Source: Gelidibacter salicanalis (GTDB taxonomy: Bacteria; Bacteroidota; Bacteroidia; Flavobacteriales; Flavobacteriaceae). Taken from it: a stretch of 64,000 nucleotides of DNA. A program made the translations under genes and the position numbers. The notes under the pieces are model-generated. The model saw only the letters and a program-made list of their open reading frames with translations, made no database searches and had not been told where the DNA came from. This document shows positions 24,801-34,011 of this stretch, piece after piece. Where the stretch lies: assembly GCF_016469035.1 (NCBI RefSeq), contig NZ_JAEHJZ010000010.1, forward strand, positions 124,001 to 188,000, read 5' to 3'. The stretch's first letter is position 1, and every line of letters starts with the position of its first letter.

Positions 24801-25406
24801 ATGACCAAAGAAGGAAATAAAAACAGAAAGAATGAAATAATAATTGCTTTAATCGGAGCTTTAGCAGCGATAATTGTTCCATACATCAACAGTAAATATT
24901 CTGATGATAACTCCTTATCTCCAATAATATATAATAATAAAGACTTAGAAACAGTAACAAACATAGATACTAATGAAGGTGCTGTAACCAACTCTAATGT
25001 AGGAGTCAATCATGGAACCATATACACCGGAAATCCAACTATTATAAACGCAAATGAAAACAATAATACAATCAGCTACGCCATAAAAGGTAGTATTGAG
25101 CTATTTAAATATATAAGTGATTCTAAAAAAATAAAAATAAATCAAAGTTCAAAGAATGTCATAGAGTTAACTTATAACGGTGAGCTTTCTGAAATACATG
25201 AGGATTCAGGAATTTATGTTTATAACGGTGGATTTTTAACCCTAAAATATAACGGCGTCTTATGCCATACATTTAATGAGATGTATTTGCCTTATATCAG
25301 TTCCAATCCAAAAAATACAATTCTTGACGAACTGCAAAGAAGAGTTGATGACTTAGCAATTAAAAATTTTCAAAAAATTCAGAATATTATTTTAGGATGT
25401 TTATAG
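24801..25406 (+). CDS. membrane-anchored accessory protein of unknown function
   Basis: 201 residues. A basic start (MTKEGNKNRKNE) and one membrane helix (about 12-28, IIIALIGALAAIIVPYI) are followed by an Asn/Thr-rich stretch (54-93; GAVTNSNVGVNHGTIYTGN) and a mixed alpha/beta C-terminal domain. Asn-rich low-complexity stretches of this kind occur as linkers in bacterial signalling and conflict proteins, but I cannot assign a family. The gene overlaps the next one by ten bases. Codon use is much more AT-rich than in the flanking housekeeping genes, suggesting acquisition. Confidence 0.75.
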   Translation: MTKEGNKNRKNEIIIALIGALAAIIVPYINSKYSDDNSLSPIIYNNKDLETVTNIDTNEGAVTNSNVGVNHGTIYTGNPTIINANENNNTISYAIKGSIELFKYISDSKKIKINQSSKNVIELTYNGELSEIHEDSGIYVYNGGFLTLKYNGVLCHTFNEMYLPYISSNPKNTILDELQRRVDDLAIKNFQKIQNIILGCL

Positions 25407-27190
25407 AAAGGATCTGGATATTCGTATTTGTGTTACTTACACAATTCTTATTTTCACAAGAAAAGAAAATTGCAGTTTATTATGAGGGTCAAGGTTATTT
25501 ACAACCTTTCATTGAAGCTTCAATTGATAGCTTAAAAAACAACAAAACACAAAATTATCTTTTTAATTCAACTAGTTTAAATCAATTAAAACTTCAAAAT
25601 AAAATTGAATCCGAAAAAGAAAAACTCCTCCAAATATATTTCAATCCTGAAAACAGTAATTTCAACCTGACTGATTCTGAAATGGCTGGAATGCAAGAAA
25701 TTAATAATCAAATTAATAAAAGCAGTTATTTGTTGGTTGTAAAAACAATCACTTTACTCGAATTAATAGAATTTCAATTTCAATTATTTATTCCCAAAGA
25801 TAGTCTTAATAACCTTAATACTTCTTATGCCAAATTAGTAGGAACAGAAGATCTTTTTATTAATCCCAAGGACAAAAATTATAAAAAAGAAATTACTAAT
25901 GCATTACAAAGATTATTTAAAGAATCTAACTCTAAGCCTAGAACTATTTTAAAATATTTCGAAAGAAATTTAAAAACTGGAGATACAATTTTAGTTCCAT
26001 TAAATTCAACAGTTGAATTGAATGGCATTAATTCCGTGGATGAAGATACGGAGGAAATATTTTATCACTGGCGCAATATTCACTCTAACAATGCTGACAT
26101 AAAATTAAATGATAAAATAACATTTATTGAAAATGAGCCTATCCAAAAAATTGAAATACATAAAAATGGAATTTTCAAGATAGGATTTAAAGTATTTGAT
26201 GGCATTGAAAATTCAAATGAAATAGTGGTGGTGGTTAATACGATTGAAAAACCCTCAAAATTAGTTCTTTATGATAGTATTACTTATTCAGAGCACAACT
26301 TTAGTGTACTTAATAAAGAAACATTAAATTCTCTAAACCAGTCACAATTTTTTCCTATTTACAGAGATTCTATTGTAAAAAATGAAATTTTAATAACAAC
26401 TAAAAAAATAGGATTAAAATTTGATAACAAATTACATGAAAAATATATATTTCATGATTTCCAATTAGATTCAGCTAATTTTTATAAAAAACCAAAAATT
26501 AAATTATTAAAGTTAAATTCAACTTTTACATTAGAAGATCGAATAAAATCATACTATTTATATATAAAAGATAAGAACGATTTCGTAAGTGAACCACAAC
26601 AGATAATTCATAAATTTAATAGTTTTTTCATTTTAGGAATTAGCACATCCACAAATCTAAATTTCATCTTTAAATACAAAAATTTTGATAATTCAGAAGA
26701 TCAAGAAACTAAAATACTTAGTGATTCAACCTCAATTAATGAAACATTAATAACTCAGAAATTTTCTATTAATTATTATATATTAAAGAATATTTCAGTT
26801 TCAGTCACAATTCCTTTTAACACACATACAATTAAGTACAAAGATTACATTTTTGAGGGGCCTGCAATAATATCTACTTCATTAAGCTTACATCAAAAAA
26901 ACAATATTAGTAATAAAAGCGGCATAATTTTTAGCCATTTAAAGTTATTTTATAACACCTATGGTGAAAAAATTGAAAGTGAGAAGTCAGGTGTATTTGA
27001 CAATGGTTATTATTTTGCTTATCATAGTATAGGGGGTTCAATTGGCCTGAAGTCAAAACTTATTAGAACAAACTTATTCCATGTTGATCTGTCTTTCAAT
27101 GGCGGAGGATCTTTTTTTCTAAAAGAGTTAAAAGATCTTGCGGATATTGAATTTTCAATAGGATTAATATTCAAATTTATTTCTCTTTAA
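25397..27190 (+). CDS. secreted accessory protein with Ig-like and C-terminal barrel-like regions
   Basis: 597 residues, strikingly AT-rich. A signal peptide (residues 1-20, ending QFLFSQ) is followed by an alpha/beta region (24-190, KKIAVYYEGQGYLQPFIEAS), an Ig/PKD-like beta domain (about 195-290; VELNGINSVDEDTEEIFYHW, KIGFKVFDGIENSNEIVVVV) and a C-terminal region of amphipathic strands ending in FKFISL, compatible with an outer-membrane barrel. It overlaps the upstream membrane protein by ten bases, implying a two-gene unit that may span the envelope. No family is recognised. It could be a surface or type IX-related accessory protein, but nothing in the sequence proves that. Confidence 0.75.
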   Translation: MFIERIWIFVFVLLTQFLFSQEKKIAVYYEGQGYLQPFIEASIDSLKNNKTQNYLFNSTSLNQLKLQNKIESEKEKLLQIYFNPENSNFNLTDSEMAGMQEINNQINKSSYLLVVKTITLLELIEFQFQLFIPKDSLNNLNTSYAKLVGTEDLFINPKDKNYKKEITNALQRLFKESNSKPRTILKYFERNLKTGDTILVPLNSTVELNGINSVDEDTEEIFYHWRNIHSNNADIKLNDKITFIENEPIQKIEIHKNGIFKIGFKVFDGIENSNEIVVVVNTIEKPSKLVLYDSITYSEHNFSVLNKETLNSLNQSQFFPIYRDSIVKNEILITTKKIGLKFDNKLHEKYIFHDFQLDSANFYKKPKIKLLKLNSTFTLEDRIKSYYLYIKDKNDFVSEPQQIIHKFNSFFILGISTSTNLNFIFKYKNFDNSEDQETKILSDSTSINETLITQKFSINYYILKNISVSVTIPFNTHTIKYKDYIFEGPAIISTSLSLHQKNNISNKSGIIFSHLKLFYNTYGEKIESEKSGVFDNGYYFAYHSIGGSIGLKSKLIRTNLFHVDLSFNGGGSFFLKELKDLADIEFSIGLIFKFISL

Positions 27191-27259
27191 TTTTACTCTT
27201 TAACAATTAAATTTTGTGTGCATTAAACTCTCAATTTATATTATTATTAAAACTGGTTT

Positions 27260-28816
27260 ATGATAAAAGACATTCAACTTCGTGTAACACTACAAGAAGA
27301 AAAGCAATCTGATATTTTAACTCGTAAATCGGCTCAATTTCTGGATATATCTAGCAATGATATCATAGGAATTAAAGTGTTGCGCAAATCTATTGATGCA
27401 CGTAAAAAATCAATTGTCTTCAATTATAAGGTGGCTGTATACATCAATGAACCATTGCCTGAAACTTCTGAATATCATTTTGACTACAAAGATGTTTCTA
27501 ACGCCAAACCTATTCATATCATCGGATTCGGACCAGCAGGAATGTATGCTGCCTTGCGTTGTATCGAATTAGGTTTTAAGCCGATTGTTTTGGAACGGGG
27601 TAAAAATGTTCAGGATAGACGTCGCGATTTGAAAGCCATCAATCAAGATCATTTTGTCAATGAAGATTCCAATTATTGTTTTGGAGAAGGTGGTGCCGGA
27701 ACTTATAGTGACGGAAAATTATATACCAGAAGTTTAAAACGAGGTGATGTGCGTAGGGTGTTTGAAAACCTCGTATTTCACGGGGCTACAGATCAAATTT
27801 TAGTGGATGCCCATCCTCATATTGGTACTAACAAATTGCCAAAGGTGGTACAGAATGTCAGAGAAACTATTATTAACAACGGTGGCGAAATACATTTTGA
27901 AACGCGAGTTACAGACTTCATCATTTCAAAAGTGGAAATCAAAGCCTTGGTCCTTCAAAATGGTCAAACTATGGATGTGGAACGGGTAATTTTAGCCACG
28001 GGACATTCAGCTCGTGATATTTACTATTTACTACACGATAAAAACATTGCTCTCGAAGCAAAATCCTTTGCCATGGGTGTGCGGGTAGAGCATCCGCAAC
28101 ATATTATTGACTCCATTCAATACAGCTGTAGCAGTGAGCGCGACGCTTTACTTCCCGCTGCGGCTTATAGCCTAGTGGAACAAGTAAATGAACGCGGCGT
28201 GTATTCTTTCTGTATGTGCCCAGGGGGCTTTATTGTGCCCGCTGCAACTGCCAATGGTGAAGTTGTGGTCAACGGGATGTCGCCCTCAAAGCGCAATAAT
28301 CAATTTGCCAATTCCGGAATTGTGGTGGAAATCAATGCCGATAAAGATTTATACAAATACGAGCATTTTGGGGTGCTGAAAGCGTTGAAATATCAAGAAG
28401 ATTTAGAGCGTTTGGCCTTTACCGCAGGCGGCAGAAGTCAAGTCGCCCCCGCGCAACGTCTGACAGACTTTGTAAATGGTAAACTCTCATCAGACCTCAA
28501 CCCTTCCTCCTATCAGCCCGGATTAAAATCAGCGCCCTTACATTCCTTACTTCCAAAACTGATTGGTGGCCGCCTACGTAACGGATTTAAAGCCTTTGGC
28601 GAAAAAATGAAAGGGTTTTATACTGAAGAGGCAAATATTATTGGTGTAGAATCTCGCACCTCATCTCCAATTAGCATTCCCAGAAATGAACGTTTAGAAC
28701 ATCCCCAAATTTCAAATTTGTTCCCTTGTGGCGAAGGTGGTGGCTATGCAGGCGGTATCGTCTCGGCGGCTATGGATGGCGAACGTTGCGCAGAAGCTGC
28801 AATAATCGGGTTATAA
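27260..28816 (+). CDS. FAD-dependent oxidoreductase (uncharacterised dehydrogenase family)
   Basis: 518 residues. Residues about 1-85 form a small N-terminal domain. The Rossmann FAD site follows (IHIIGFGPAGMYAALRCIELG, then VLERGKNVQDRRRD), with NYCFGEGGAGTYSDGKLYTR and the C-terminal FAD-closing FPCGEGGGYAGGIVSAAMDG. This matches the large COG2509-type family of predicted FAD-dependent dehydrogenases, whose substrate is unknown. A degenerate copy of the first 20 codons occurs 2.6 kb upstream, on the other side of the accessory pair. A mobile repeat begins eight bases after the stop. Confidence 0.9.
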   Translation: MIKDIQLRVTLQEEKQSDILTRKSAQFLDISSNDIIGIKVLRKSIDARKKSIVFNYKVAVYINEPLPETSEYHFDYKDVSNAKPIHIIGFGPAGMYAALRCIELGFKPIVLERGKNVQDRRRDLKAINQDHFVNEDSNYCFGEGGAGTYSDGKLYTRSLKRGDVRRVFENLVFHGATDQILVDAHPHIGTNKLPKVVQNVRETIINNGGEIHFETRVTDFIISKVEIKALVLQNGQTMDVERVILATGHSARDIYYLLHDKNIALEAKSFAMGVRVEHPQHIIDSIQYSCSSERDALLPAAAYSLVEQVNERGVYSFCMCPGGFIVPAATANGEVVVNGMSPSKRNNQFANSGIVVEINADKDLYKYEHFGVLKALKYQEDLERLAFTAGGRSQVAPAQRLTDFVNGKLSSDLNPSSYQPGLKSAPLHSLLPKLIGGRLRNGFKAFGEKMKGFYTEEANIIGVESRTSSPISIPRNERLEHPQISNLFPCGEGGGYAGGIVSAAMDGERCAEAAIIGL

Positions 28817-28823
28817 ACTCTAT

Positions 28824-29051
28824 CATTATTGTCCGATAAAGAATTAAGATCGCTGCGCTTATAGTCCCGATGGCTATCGGGAAAAGAACAAAGACTTGAT
28901 TGTAACTGAATGATAAACAGTCGTTATTCTAAATTAAATTTGCCCAATCACTCTAAGTGAAATTGGCTTCAAAAACAAGGTGTCATTTTTGAGATCTCGC
29001 ACCAGGTCATGTTTTAATGGGGTTTGCAAACTGTTTTACCCGACACAGATG
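28824..29051 (+). mobile_element. MITE-like element, copy C (228 bp)
   Basis: Left end CATTATTGTCCGATAAAG; right end, read on the opposite strand, CATCTGTGTCGGGTAAAA. The interior matches copies B and D closely (AAGATCGCTGCGCTTATAGT, CCCGATGGCTATCGGG, CCAATCACTCTAAGTGAAAT). No clean flanking duplication is visible: AAACTCTAT lies on the left and ATAAAACCA on the right. It fills most of the 302-bp gap between the FAD oxidoreductase and acetyltransferase genes. A short deletion near the right end breaks the residual reading frame. Confidence 0.8.
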
Positions 29052-29118
29052 ATAAAACCAGTATACAACTCAAGAAGTATAGCCAAAGCCATGATTTTTA
29101 ATTGTTTATATTTTTAAA

Positions 29119-29682
29119 ATGAAAAGTGAAAAAGAGAAAATGATTGCTGGCGAAATATATGCTCCAGCAGATCCGCAATTGATTGCAGACCGGAGACGCT
29201 CGCGACTTTTATTTGGAACTTATAATCAATCACATCCAGATGAGATTGAACATCGAAAAGCTGTACTTGAAGAGCTTTTTGAGAGTCCTACAGAAAACCT
29301 CTACATTGAGCCACCATTTTATTGTGATTATGGTTACAATATTCAATTGGGCGCCAATGTGTATATGAATTTTAATTGTTGCATTTTAGATGTGAGTCTG
29401 GTTACTATAGGCGACAATACCATGCTTGGCCCTAACGTTCAGATCTACACGGCCACACATCCTTTAGAATATAAAGCACGAAATAGCGGCGTAGAATACG
29501 CAAAACCAATCGTTATAGGACAGAATGTTTGGATTGGTGGTAACGCTACCATTTGTCCAGGCGTTACCCTTGGCAATAATGTAGTGGTCGGCGCAGGATC
29601 TGTTGTGACTAAATGTTTTCCTGATGATGTTGTGGTGGCTGGCAATCCTGCAAAAATTATAAAAACGATCAACAACCAATAA
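29119..29682 (+). CDS. sugar O-acetyltransferase, maltose/galactoside acetyltransferase type
   Basis: 187 residues. It transfers acetyl from acetyl-CoA to a sugar hydroxyl. It begins with the family's helical cap (MKSEKEKMIAGEIYAPADPQ, then RRSRLLFGTYN) and continues as a left-handed hexapeptide-repeat beta helix: FNCCILDVSLVTIGDNTML, VQIYTATHPLE with the catalytic His, and WIGGNATICPGVTLGNNVVVGAGSVVTK. The length fits Maa/LacA. The physiological acceptor is unknown. No operon partner; fabD follows after 105 bases with its own promoter-like TATTTTTG at 29760-29767. Confidence 0.92.
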   Translation: MKSEKEKMIAGEIYAPADPQLIADRRRSRLLFGTYNQSHPDEIEHRKAVLEELFESPTENLYIEPPFYCDYGYNIQLGANVYMNFNCCILDVSLVTIGDNTMLGPNVQIYTATHPLEYKARNSGVEYAKPIVIGQNVWIGGNATICPGVTLGNNVVVGAGSVVTKCFPDDVVVAGNPAKIIKTINNQ

Positions 29683-29787
29683 GTATTTAATACTTTGGCG
29701 CAATTCTAGCGTGGAAAATTCGATCCCCCACATATCAATTTCCATCTAAAAAATATTCCTATTTTTGCAAACTAAATTGAACATACA

Positions 29788-30681
29788 ATGAATGCATATA
29801 TATTTCCCGGTCAGGGTGCCCAATTTACGGGCATGGGACTGGATCTTTACGAAAAATCATCGATAGCCCAAAAACTTTTTGAAGAAGCCAATGATATTTT
29901 GGGCTTCTGTATCACGGACGTGATGTTTGAAGGCACTGCTGAAAATCTTAAAGAAACCAAAGTAACCCAACCGGCTATTTTTTTGCATTCGGTCATTTTA
30001 GCCAAAACCTTAGGCGACAACTTTAGACCCGATATGGTAGCAGGGCATTCTTTAGGCGAATTTTCGGCTTTGGTGGCCAATGGCGCTTTATCATTTGAAG
30101 ATGGCTTAAAACTAGTTTCTAAACGAGCGTTGGCCATGCAAAAAGCATGTGAATTGCAACCAAGCACAATGGCTGCCGTTTTAGGACTGGAAGACGCTAT
30201 TGTGGAGCAGGTTTGTAAAACAATAGAAGGTGTTGTTGTACCGGCAAATTACAATTGCCCAGGACAGTTAGTTATTTCAGGTGAAGTAGATGCCATCAAT
30301 CGCGCTTGTGAAGCGATGAAAGTGGCTGGTGCCAAACGCGCTTTGGTACTGCCTGTTGGCGGTGCCTTTCATTCACCTTTAATGGAACCCGCTCGGGAAG
30401 AGTTAGCGGCGGCCATTGAAAACACACCATTTGGCACTCCTAACTGCCCAATTTATCAAAATGTGACAGCTTCTGCAGTTATTAATGAAAATGACATAAA
30501 ACGAAATCTAATCTCACAATTGACGGCACCGGTACGTTGGACACAGTCTGTACAACAAATGATAGCAGATGGCGCTGTATTGTTTACAGAAGTCGGTCCT
30601 GGAAATGTGCTGCAAGGATTGGTTAAAAAAATAAACAGAGACGCGCAAACAGCAGCAGCCACTTTTACCCCTAATTTATAA
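29788..30681 (+). CDS. fabD: malonyl-CoA:ACP transacylase
   Basis: 297 residues, within the usual 290-310. It loads malonyl groups onto acyl carrier protein for fatty-acid synthesis. The nucleophile elbow GHSLGE holds Ser88; FPGQGAQFTGMG at the N terminus and GGAFHSPLM with the catalytic His (about residue 195) are intact. VGPGNVLQGLVKKI near the C terminus is typical. lspA begins three bases after the stop, so the two envelope-biosynthesis genes are co-transcribed. Confidence 0.97.
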   Translation: MNAYIFPGQGAQFTGMGLDLYEKSSIAQKLFEEANDILGFCITDVMFEGTAENLKETKVTQPAIFLHSVILAKTLGDNFRPDMVAGHSLGEFSALVANGALSFEDGLKLVSKRALAMQKACELQPSTMAAVLGLEDAIVEQVCKTIEGVVVPANYNCPGQLVISGEVDAINRACEAMKVAGAKRALVLPVGGAFHSPLMEPAREELAAAIENTPFGTPNCPIYQNVTASAVINENDIKRNLISQLTAPVRWTQSVQQMIADGAVLFTEVGPGNVLQGLVKKINRDAQTAAATFTPNL

Positions 30682-30684
30682 CAG

Positions 30685-31185
30685 ATGAAACTATCCAGAA
30701 CCATAAGCATCATCTTATTGATTGTTGCCAATATTACCATAGATCAAATTTCAAAATTTATCGTAAGGGCCAAAATAGCACAATACGAAGTGATTGAGCT
30801 TATTGGAGACACCTTTATACTCACCAAAGTAGAAAACGAAGGTGCTTTTTTAGGCATGGGAAGTGATTTAAGCCCTGCTTTAAAGTGGGTGCTATTACTG
30901 ATTTTACCTGTAATTGTTTTGGGAGGGGTGGTGTATTATATCCTGACCAATAAAACGTTGGACCGATTAAGCTTGATTGCTTTTTGCTGTATCGTAGGCG
31001 GTGGAATTGCCAATGTTTTTGACCGATTTATGTATGGTTCTGTGACTGATTTTTTTCATATCGATTTAGGTGGTGTGTTTAGAACAGGCATATTTAACGT
31101 CGCAGACATGTCCGTCAGTTTCGGAATGATTCTACTGGTTATTGCCAGTTTTCAACAAAAGAAATTAGAAAAAGTAAACGCATAA
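30685..31185 (+). CDS. lspA: lipoprotein signal peptidase (signal peptidase II)
   Basis: 166 residues with four membrane segments. It cleaves signal peptides from diacylglyceryl-modified prolipoproteins at the inner membrane; several predicted substrates lie in this window. Conserved boxes are DQISKFIV, VENEGAFLGMG, GGGIANVFDRFMYGSVTDFF with the first catalytic Asp, and FNVADMSVSFG with the second. It is followed immediately by a terminator at 31186. Confidence 0.96.
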   Translation: MKLSRTISIILLIVANITIDQISKFIVRAKIAQYEVIELIGDTFILTKVENEGAFLGMGSDLSPALKWVLLLILPVIVLGGVVYYILTNKTLDRLSLIAFCCIVGGGIANVFDRFMYGSVTDFFHIDLGGVFRTGIFNVADMSVSFGMILLVIASFQQKKLEKVNA

Positions 31186-31219
31186 AAAAAGCCTCATAAT
31201 GCATGAGGCTTTTTACTTT
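31186..31219 (+). terminator. terminator of fabD-lspA
   Basis: AAAAAGCCTCAT-AATGC-ATGAGGCTTTTT begins at the base after the lspA stop. The symmetric A/T tails make it usable in both directions, so it can also end the minus-strand small gene at 31231. Confidence 0.85.
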
Positions 31220-31230
31220 TGTGTATTTAT

Positions 31231-31422
31231 TTAATGAGCAAGGTTGCAATCTTCACAATCTTTAATCTCACCGTAATACGTTTCTCTGTATTTGTGTAAG
31301 GTTTTGTAAGGAATACTTAAAAATTGCTTTTTAATGTAGGTGACGTTTGTTAGTAAAGATCCCATTTTTGGTGTAAATCTTCCTTCAGGTTTCGTTTCTC
31401 TTTTAATACTAATCAGTTTCAT
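31231..31422 (-). CDS. small basic protein with CxxC pair, unknown function
   Basis: 63 residues: basic N-terminal half (MKLISIKRETKPEGRFTPK) and a C terminus with a Cys pair (DCEDCNLAH). It has a purine-rich AAAGGA five bases upstream of the ATG, unusual in this organism and supportive of translation, and it ends 12 bases before a bidirectional terminator. I think I have seen short proteins like this in other Flavobacteriaceae, but cannot name a family. Metal or redox chemistry by the CxxC pair is possible but unproven. Confidence 0.6.
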   Translation of the reverse strand: MKLISIKRETKPEGRFTPKMGSLLTNVTYIKKQFLSIPYKTLHKYRETYYGEIKDCEDCNLAH

Positions 31423-31698
31423 AAGTCCTTTCTGTTTTTGTTAATGTGAAATGAATTTGACATCAAAACAATATGCTTTTCAAAACAAAACTTAAGTTTG
31501 ATGACCTCCTCATAACCATTGTTTATCAGGGTTCATTGCTTACAAAGAAACAACATTAGAGGCTTAAAGACAAGTTTTAAAAGCTAAAACCATGTTAATC
31601 AACACCTTAATTATGACACCCTCAAGCATTAGGCGTTTTAATTATCATATTAGCAATTGAAAAGGTGTATTGTTAAGGGATGTGAAACGCAAAAAACC

Positions 31699-32976
31699 TT
31701 AATTTTTATATATTTTTCCTTCTTTCATCACAAATACAATATCCATCATAGTACCAATAGTCTCAGTAGGATCTTCATTTGTAGCGACAATATCTGCCAA
31801 ATATCCTGCTTTTAATTGCCCTAATTGATCTTCCATTTTCAGCAACATCGCATTTGTAAGGGTCGCGCTCTGAATGGCTTTAATTGCCGGCATTCCAGCT
31901 TCCACCATATAGCCAAATTCTTTGGCATTATCGCCATGGGCAAACACGGCGGCATCTGTTCCAAAAGCTATTCCAACACCACTTTTATAAGCCCTTCCAA
32001 ACATGTCCTGAATTTTCGGGCCAATATCCAAGGCTTTTCCAACAATGACCTCTGGGTAATAATTAGGTATTTTGGCCTTATCAGAAACTGATTTTCCAGC
32101 AGTAATGGTGGGCACCAAATACACATTGTGTTTTTTCATGAGTTCCATGGTTTCTTGACTCATCATGGTGCCGTGCTCAATGGTTTTAACGCCGCCTTGG
32201 ATGGCGCGTTGCATCCCTTCATCGCCATGCGCATGTGCTGCGACTTCCATACCATAATCTTTAGCGGTTTCGCAAATGGCTTTAATTTCCTCTACAGTAA
32301 ATTGCGGATTCAATCCACTTTTAGCAACGCTCAATACGCCACCAGTAGCGGTGATTTTTATCCAATCGGCACCATTTTTATAACGTTGGCGCACTGCTTT
32401 TTTAGCGTCCTCAACACTATTAACCACTCCTTCTTCGGGACCCGGACTTTCTAAAAGTCCTTTTTTGGCACCATTGGTAGGGTCGGCGTGTCCACCTGTG
32501 GTTGCCAACGATTTTTCAGCGGTAAAAATCCGCGGCCCGTCCACCTTTCCTGCATTGACCGCGTTTCTCAACGCCACATTAATCCCTGAACCCCCTAAAT
32601 CTCTCACAGTTGTAAAACCAGACATCAACGTCACCTTGGCAAAATGTTGGGCATTAAAGGCAATATCAGCGTCGTTAAGCGTATACTTTTCAAGATAAGC
32701 TCTCGGATTTGTTTCGCCTTCAATATGAACGTGCATGTCAATGAGACCTGGCATCACGGTTTTTGACTTCAAATCTACCACCATATCTTCATCAGATTTA
32801 GGAGTTGAAAATCCATCTTCAATAGCCAAAATCTGCTTTCCTAAAACAATTATGGTTTTATTGGTTAAAATCTTCCCCTCTTTGGTGTCGATTAATTTAC
32901 CGCAATGTAAATAGGTGTTTTGCCCAAAGGCAAATGCCGTCACTAAAAGACAGCACAGAAGGAATGATTTTTTCAT
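31699..32976 (-). CDS. secreted amidohydrolase-family protein (imidazolonepropionase/prolidase-like)
   Basis: 425 residues. Residues 1-18 are a signal peptide (MKKSFLLCCLLVTAFAFG), so it acts in the periplasm or is exported. The amidohydrolase metal site is complete: MPGLIDMHVHIEGE (His-x-His), the Lys region DWIKITATGG, AHAHGDEGMQRAI, TIEHGTMM and FGTDAAVFAHGDN with the final Asp. The family hydrolyses C-N bonds, often in peptides (Xaa-Pro or Xaa-Arg dipeptidases). The substrate here is not visible. The gene is 12 bases downstream of galE on the same strand. Confidence 0.9.
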   Translation of the reverse strand: MKKSFLLCCLLVTAFAFGQNTYLHCGKLIDTKEGKILTNKTIIVLGKQILAIEDGFSTPKSDEDMVVDLKSKTVMPGLIDMHVHIEGETNPRAYLEKYTLNDADIAFNAQHFAKVTLMSGFTTVRDLGGSGINVALRNAVNAGKVDGPRIFTAEKSLATTGGHADPTNGAKKGLLESPGPEEGVVNSVEDAKKAVRQRYKNGADWIKITATGGVLSVAKSGLNPQFTVEEIKAICETAKDYGMEVAAHAHGDEGMQRAIQGGVKTIEHGTMMSQETMELMKKHNVYLVPTITAGKSVSDKAKIPNYYPEVIVGKALDIGPKIQDMFGRAYKSGVGIAFGTDAAVFAHGDNAKEFGYMVEAGMPAIKAIQSATLTNAMLLKMEDQLGQLKAGYLADIVATNEDPTETIGTMMDIVFVMKEGKIYKN

Positions 32977-32988
32977 GATAGTGTTAGT

Positions 32989-34011
32989 TTAAATGTTTCT
33001 GATGTGCTTTTCCCACTTCCAGGCAGACAAGAGTGCTTCATCCAGATTGCGTTCTGCTTTCCAGCCTAAATCTGTATTGGCTTTTGTAGTGTCCGCAAAG
33101 GCTTGAATGACGTCGCCCTCACGTCTTGGCGCAAATTTGTAATTCAATTTCTTGCCCGATACTTTTTCAAAAGATTGAATGACTTCCAAAACGGTACTTC
33201 CTGTACCTGTACCCACATTAAAAGTTTCATAGTTAGTAGCGTTATTGCCACCTACTAAGCGCTCTAAAGCTACCACGTGCGCCTTTGCCAAATCGACCAC
33301 ATGTATATAATCTCTTACACATGTACCATCTGGAGTTGGATAATCATTTCCAAACACCGACAATTCTTGTCGTAATCCTGCAGCAGTCTGAGTGATAAAA
33401 GGCACTAAATTTTGTGGCACTCCAATTGGTAATTCACCAATTTTTGTGCTGCTATGAGCGCCTATCGGATTAAAATAGCGCAATGCAATAGCACTAAGAG
33501 AAGTATTGACCTTACAGGTATCCGCAATGATTTCTTCACCAATTTGTTTGGTATTACCATATGGAGATTCAGCTACCTTTATTGACGCTGATTCCGTTAT
33601 AGGCATTTGCTCTGCTTGGCCATAGACCGTACATGACGAACTGAAAATAAAATTTTGGGTTGGTAACTGCAATAGTGATTTTAAGACATACACCAAGGTA
33701 TTGATGTTGTTTTCATAATACATTAATGGTTTGTCTACACTTTCTCCAACCGCTTTGCTTGCTGCAAAGTGGATAACACCAACAATATCCTGATGCTGTT
33801 CAAAAAAGGATTCTACTTTCGATTTTTCCTTTAAATCCAATTTTTCAAAAATTGGTGCTTTTCCTGTAATTGCTGTAATTCCTGCCAATACATCAATTGA
33901 AGAATTGGAAAGATCATCAAGAATAACCACTTCATAACCTTTTTCCTGTAACTCTACTACGGTATGGGATCCAATAAAACCTAAACCACCGGTAACTAAA
34001 ACTTTTTTCAT
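32989..34011 (-). CDS. galE: UDP-glucose 4-epimerase
   Basis: 340 residues, the usual length. It interconverts UDP-glucose and UDP-galactose (or the N-acetyl forms) with bound NAD+. The Rossmann motif GGLGFIGSHT is at residues 8-17; SSSCTVYG carries the catalytic Ser/Thr region and SPYGNTKQIGEE the Tyr-x-x-x-Lys pair; ALRYFNPIGAHSS is typical of GalE. It starts at the base after the DegT aminotransferase stop, so the two are translationally coupled. It supplies nucleotide sugars for surface glycans. Confidence 0.95.
   Translation of the reverse strand: MKKVLVTGGLGFIGSHTVVELQEKGYEVVILDDLSNSSIDVLAGITAITGKAPIFEKLDLKEKSKVESFFEQHQDIVGVIHFAASKAVGESVDKPLMYYENNINTLVYVLKSLLQLPTQNFIFSSSCTVYGQAEQMPITESASIKVAESPYGNTKQIGEEIIADTCKVNTSLSAIALRYFNPIGAHSSTKIGELPIGVPQNLVPFITQTAAGLRQELSVFGNDYPTPDGTCVRDYIHVVDLAKAHVVALERLVGGNNATNYETFNVGTGTGSTVLEVIQSFEKVSGKKLNYKFAPRREGDVIQAFADTTKANTDLGWKAERNLDEALLSAWKWEKHIRNI

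Noticed and set aside
31500-31512. AGGAGGT on the minus strand upstream of the small CxxC gene
   Set aside because: It is a perfect Shine-Dalgarno string, but no start codon lies at the right distance; the only frame is 16 codons long and starts inside the motif.
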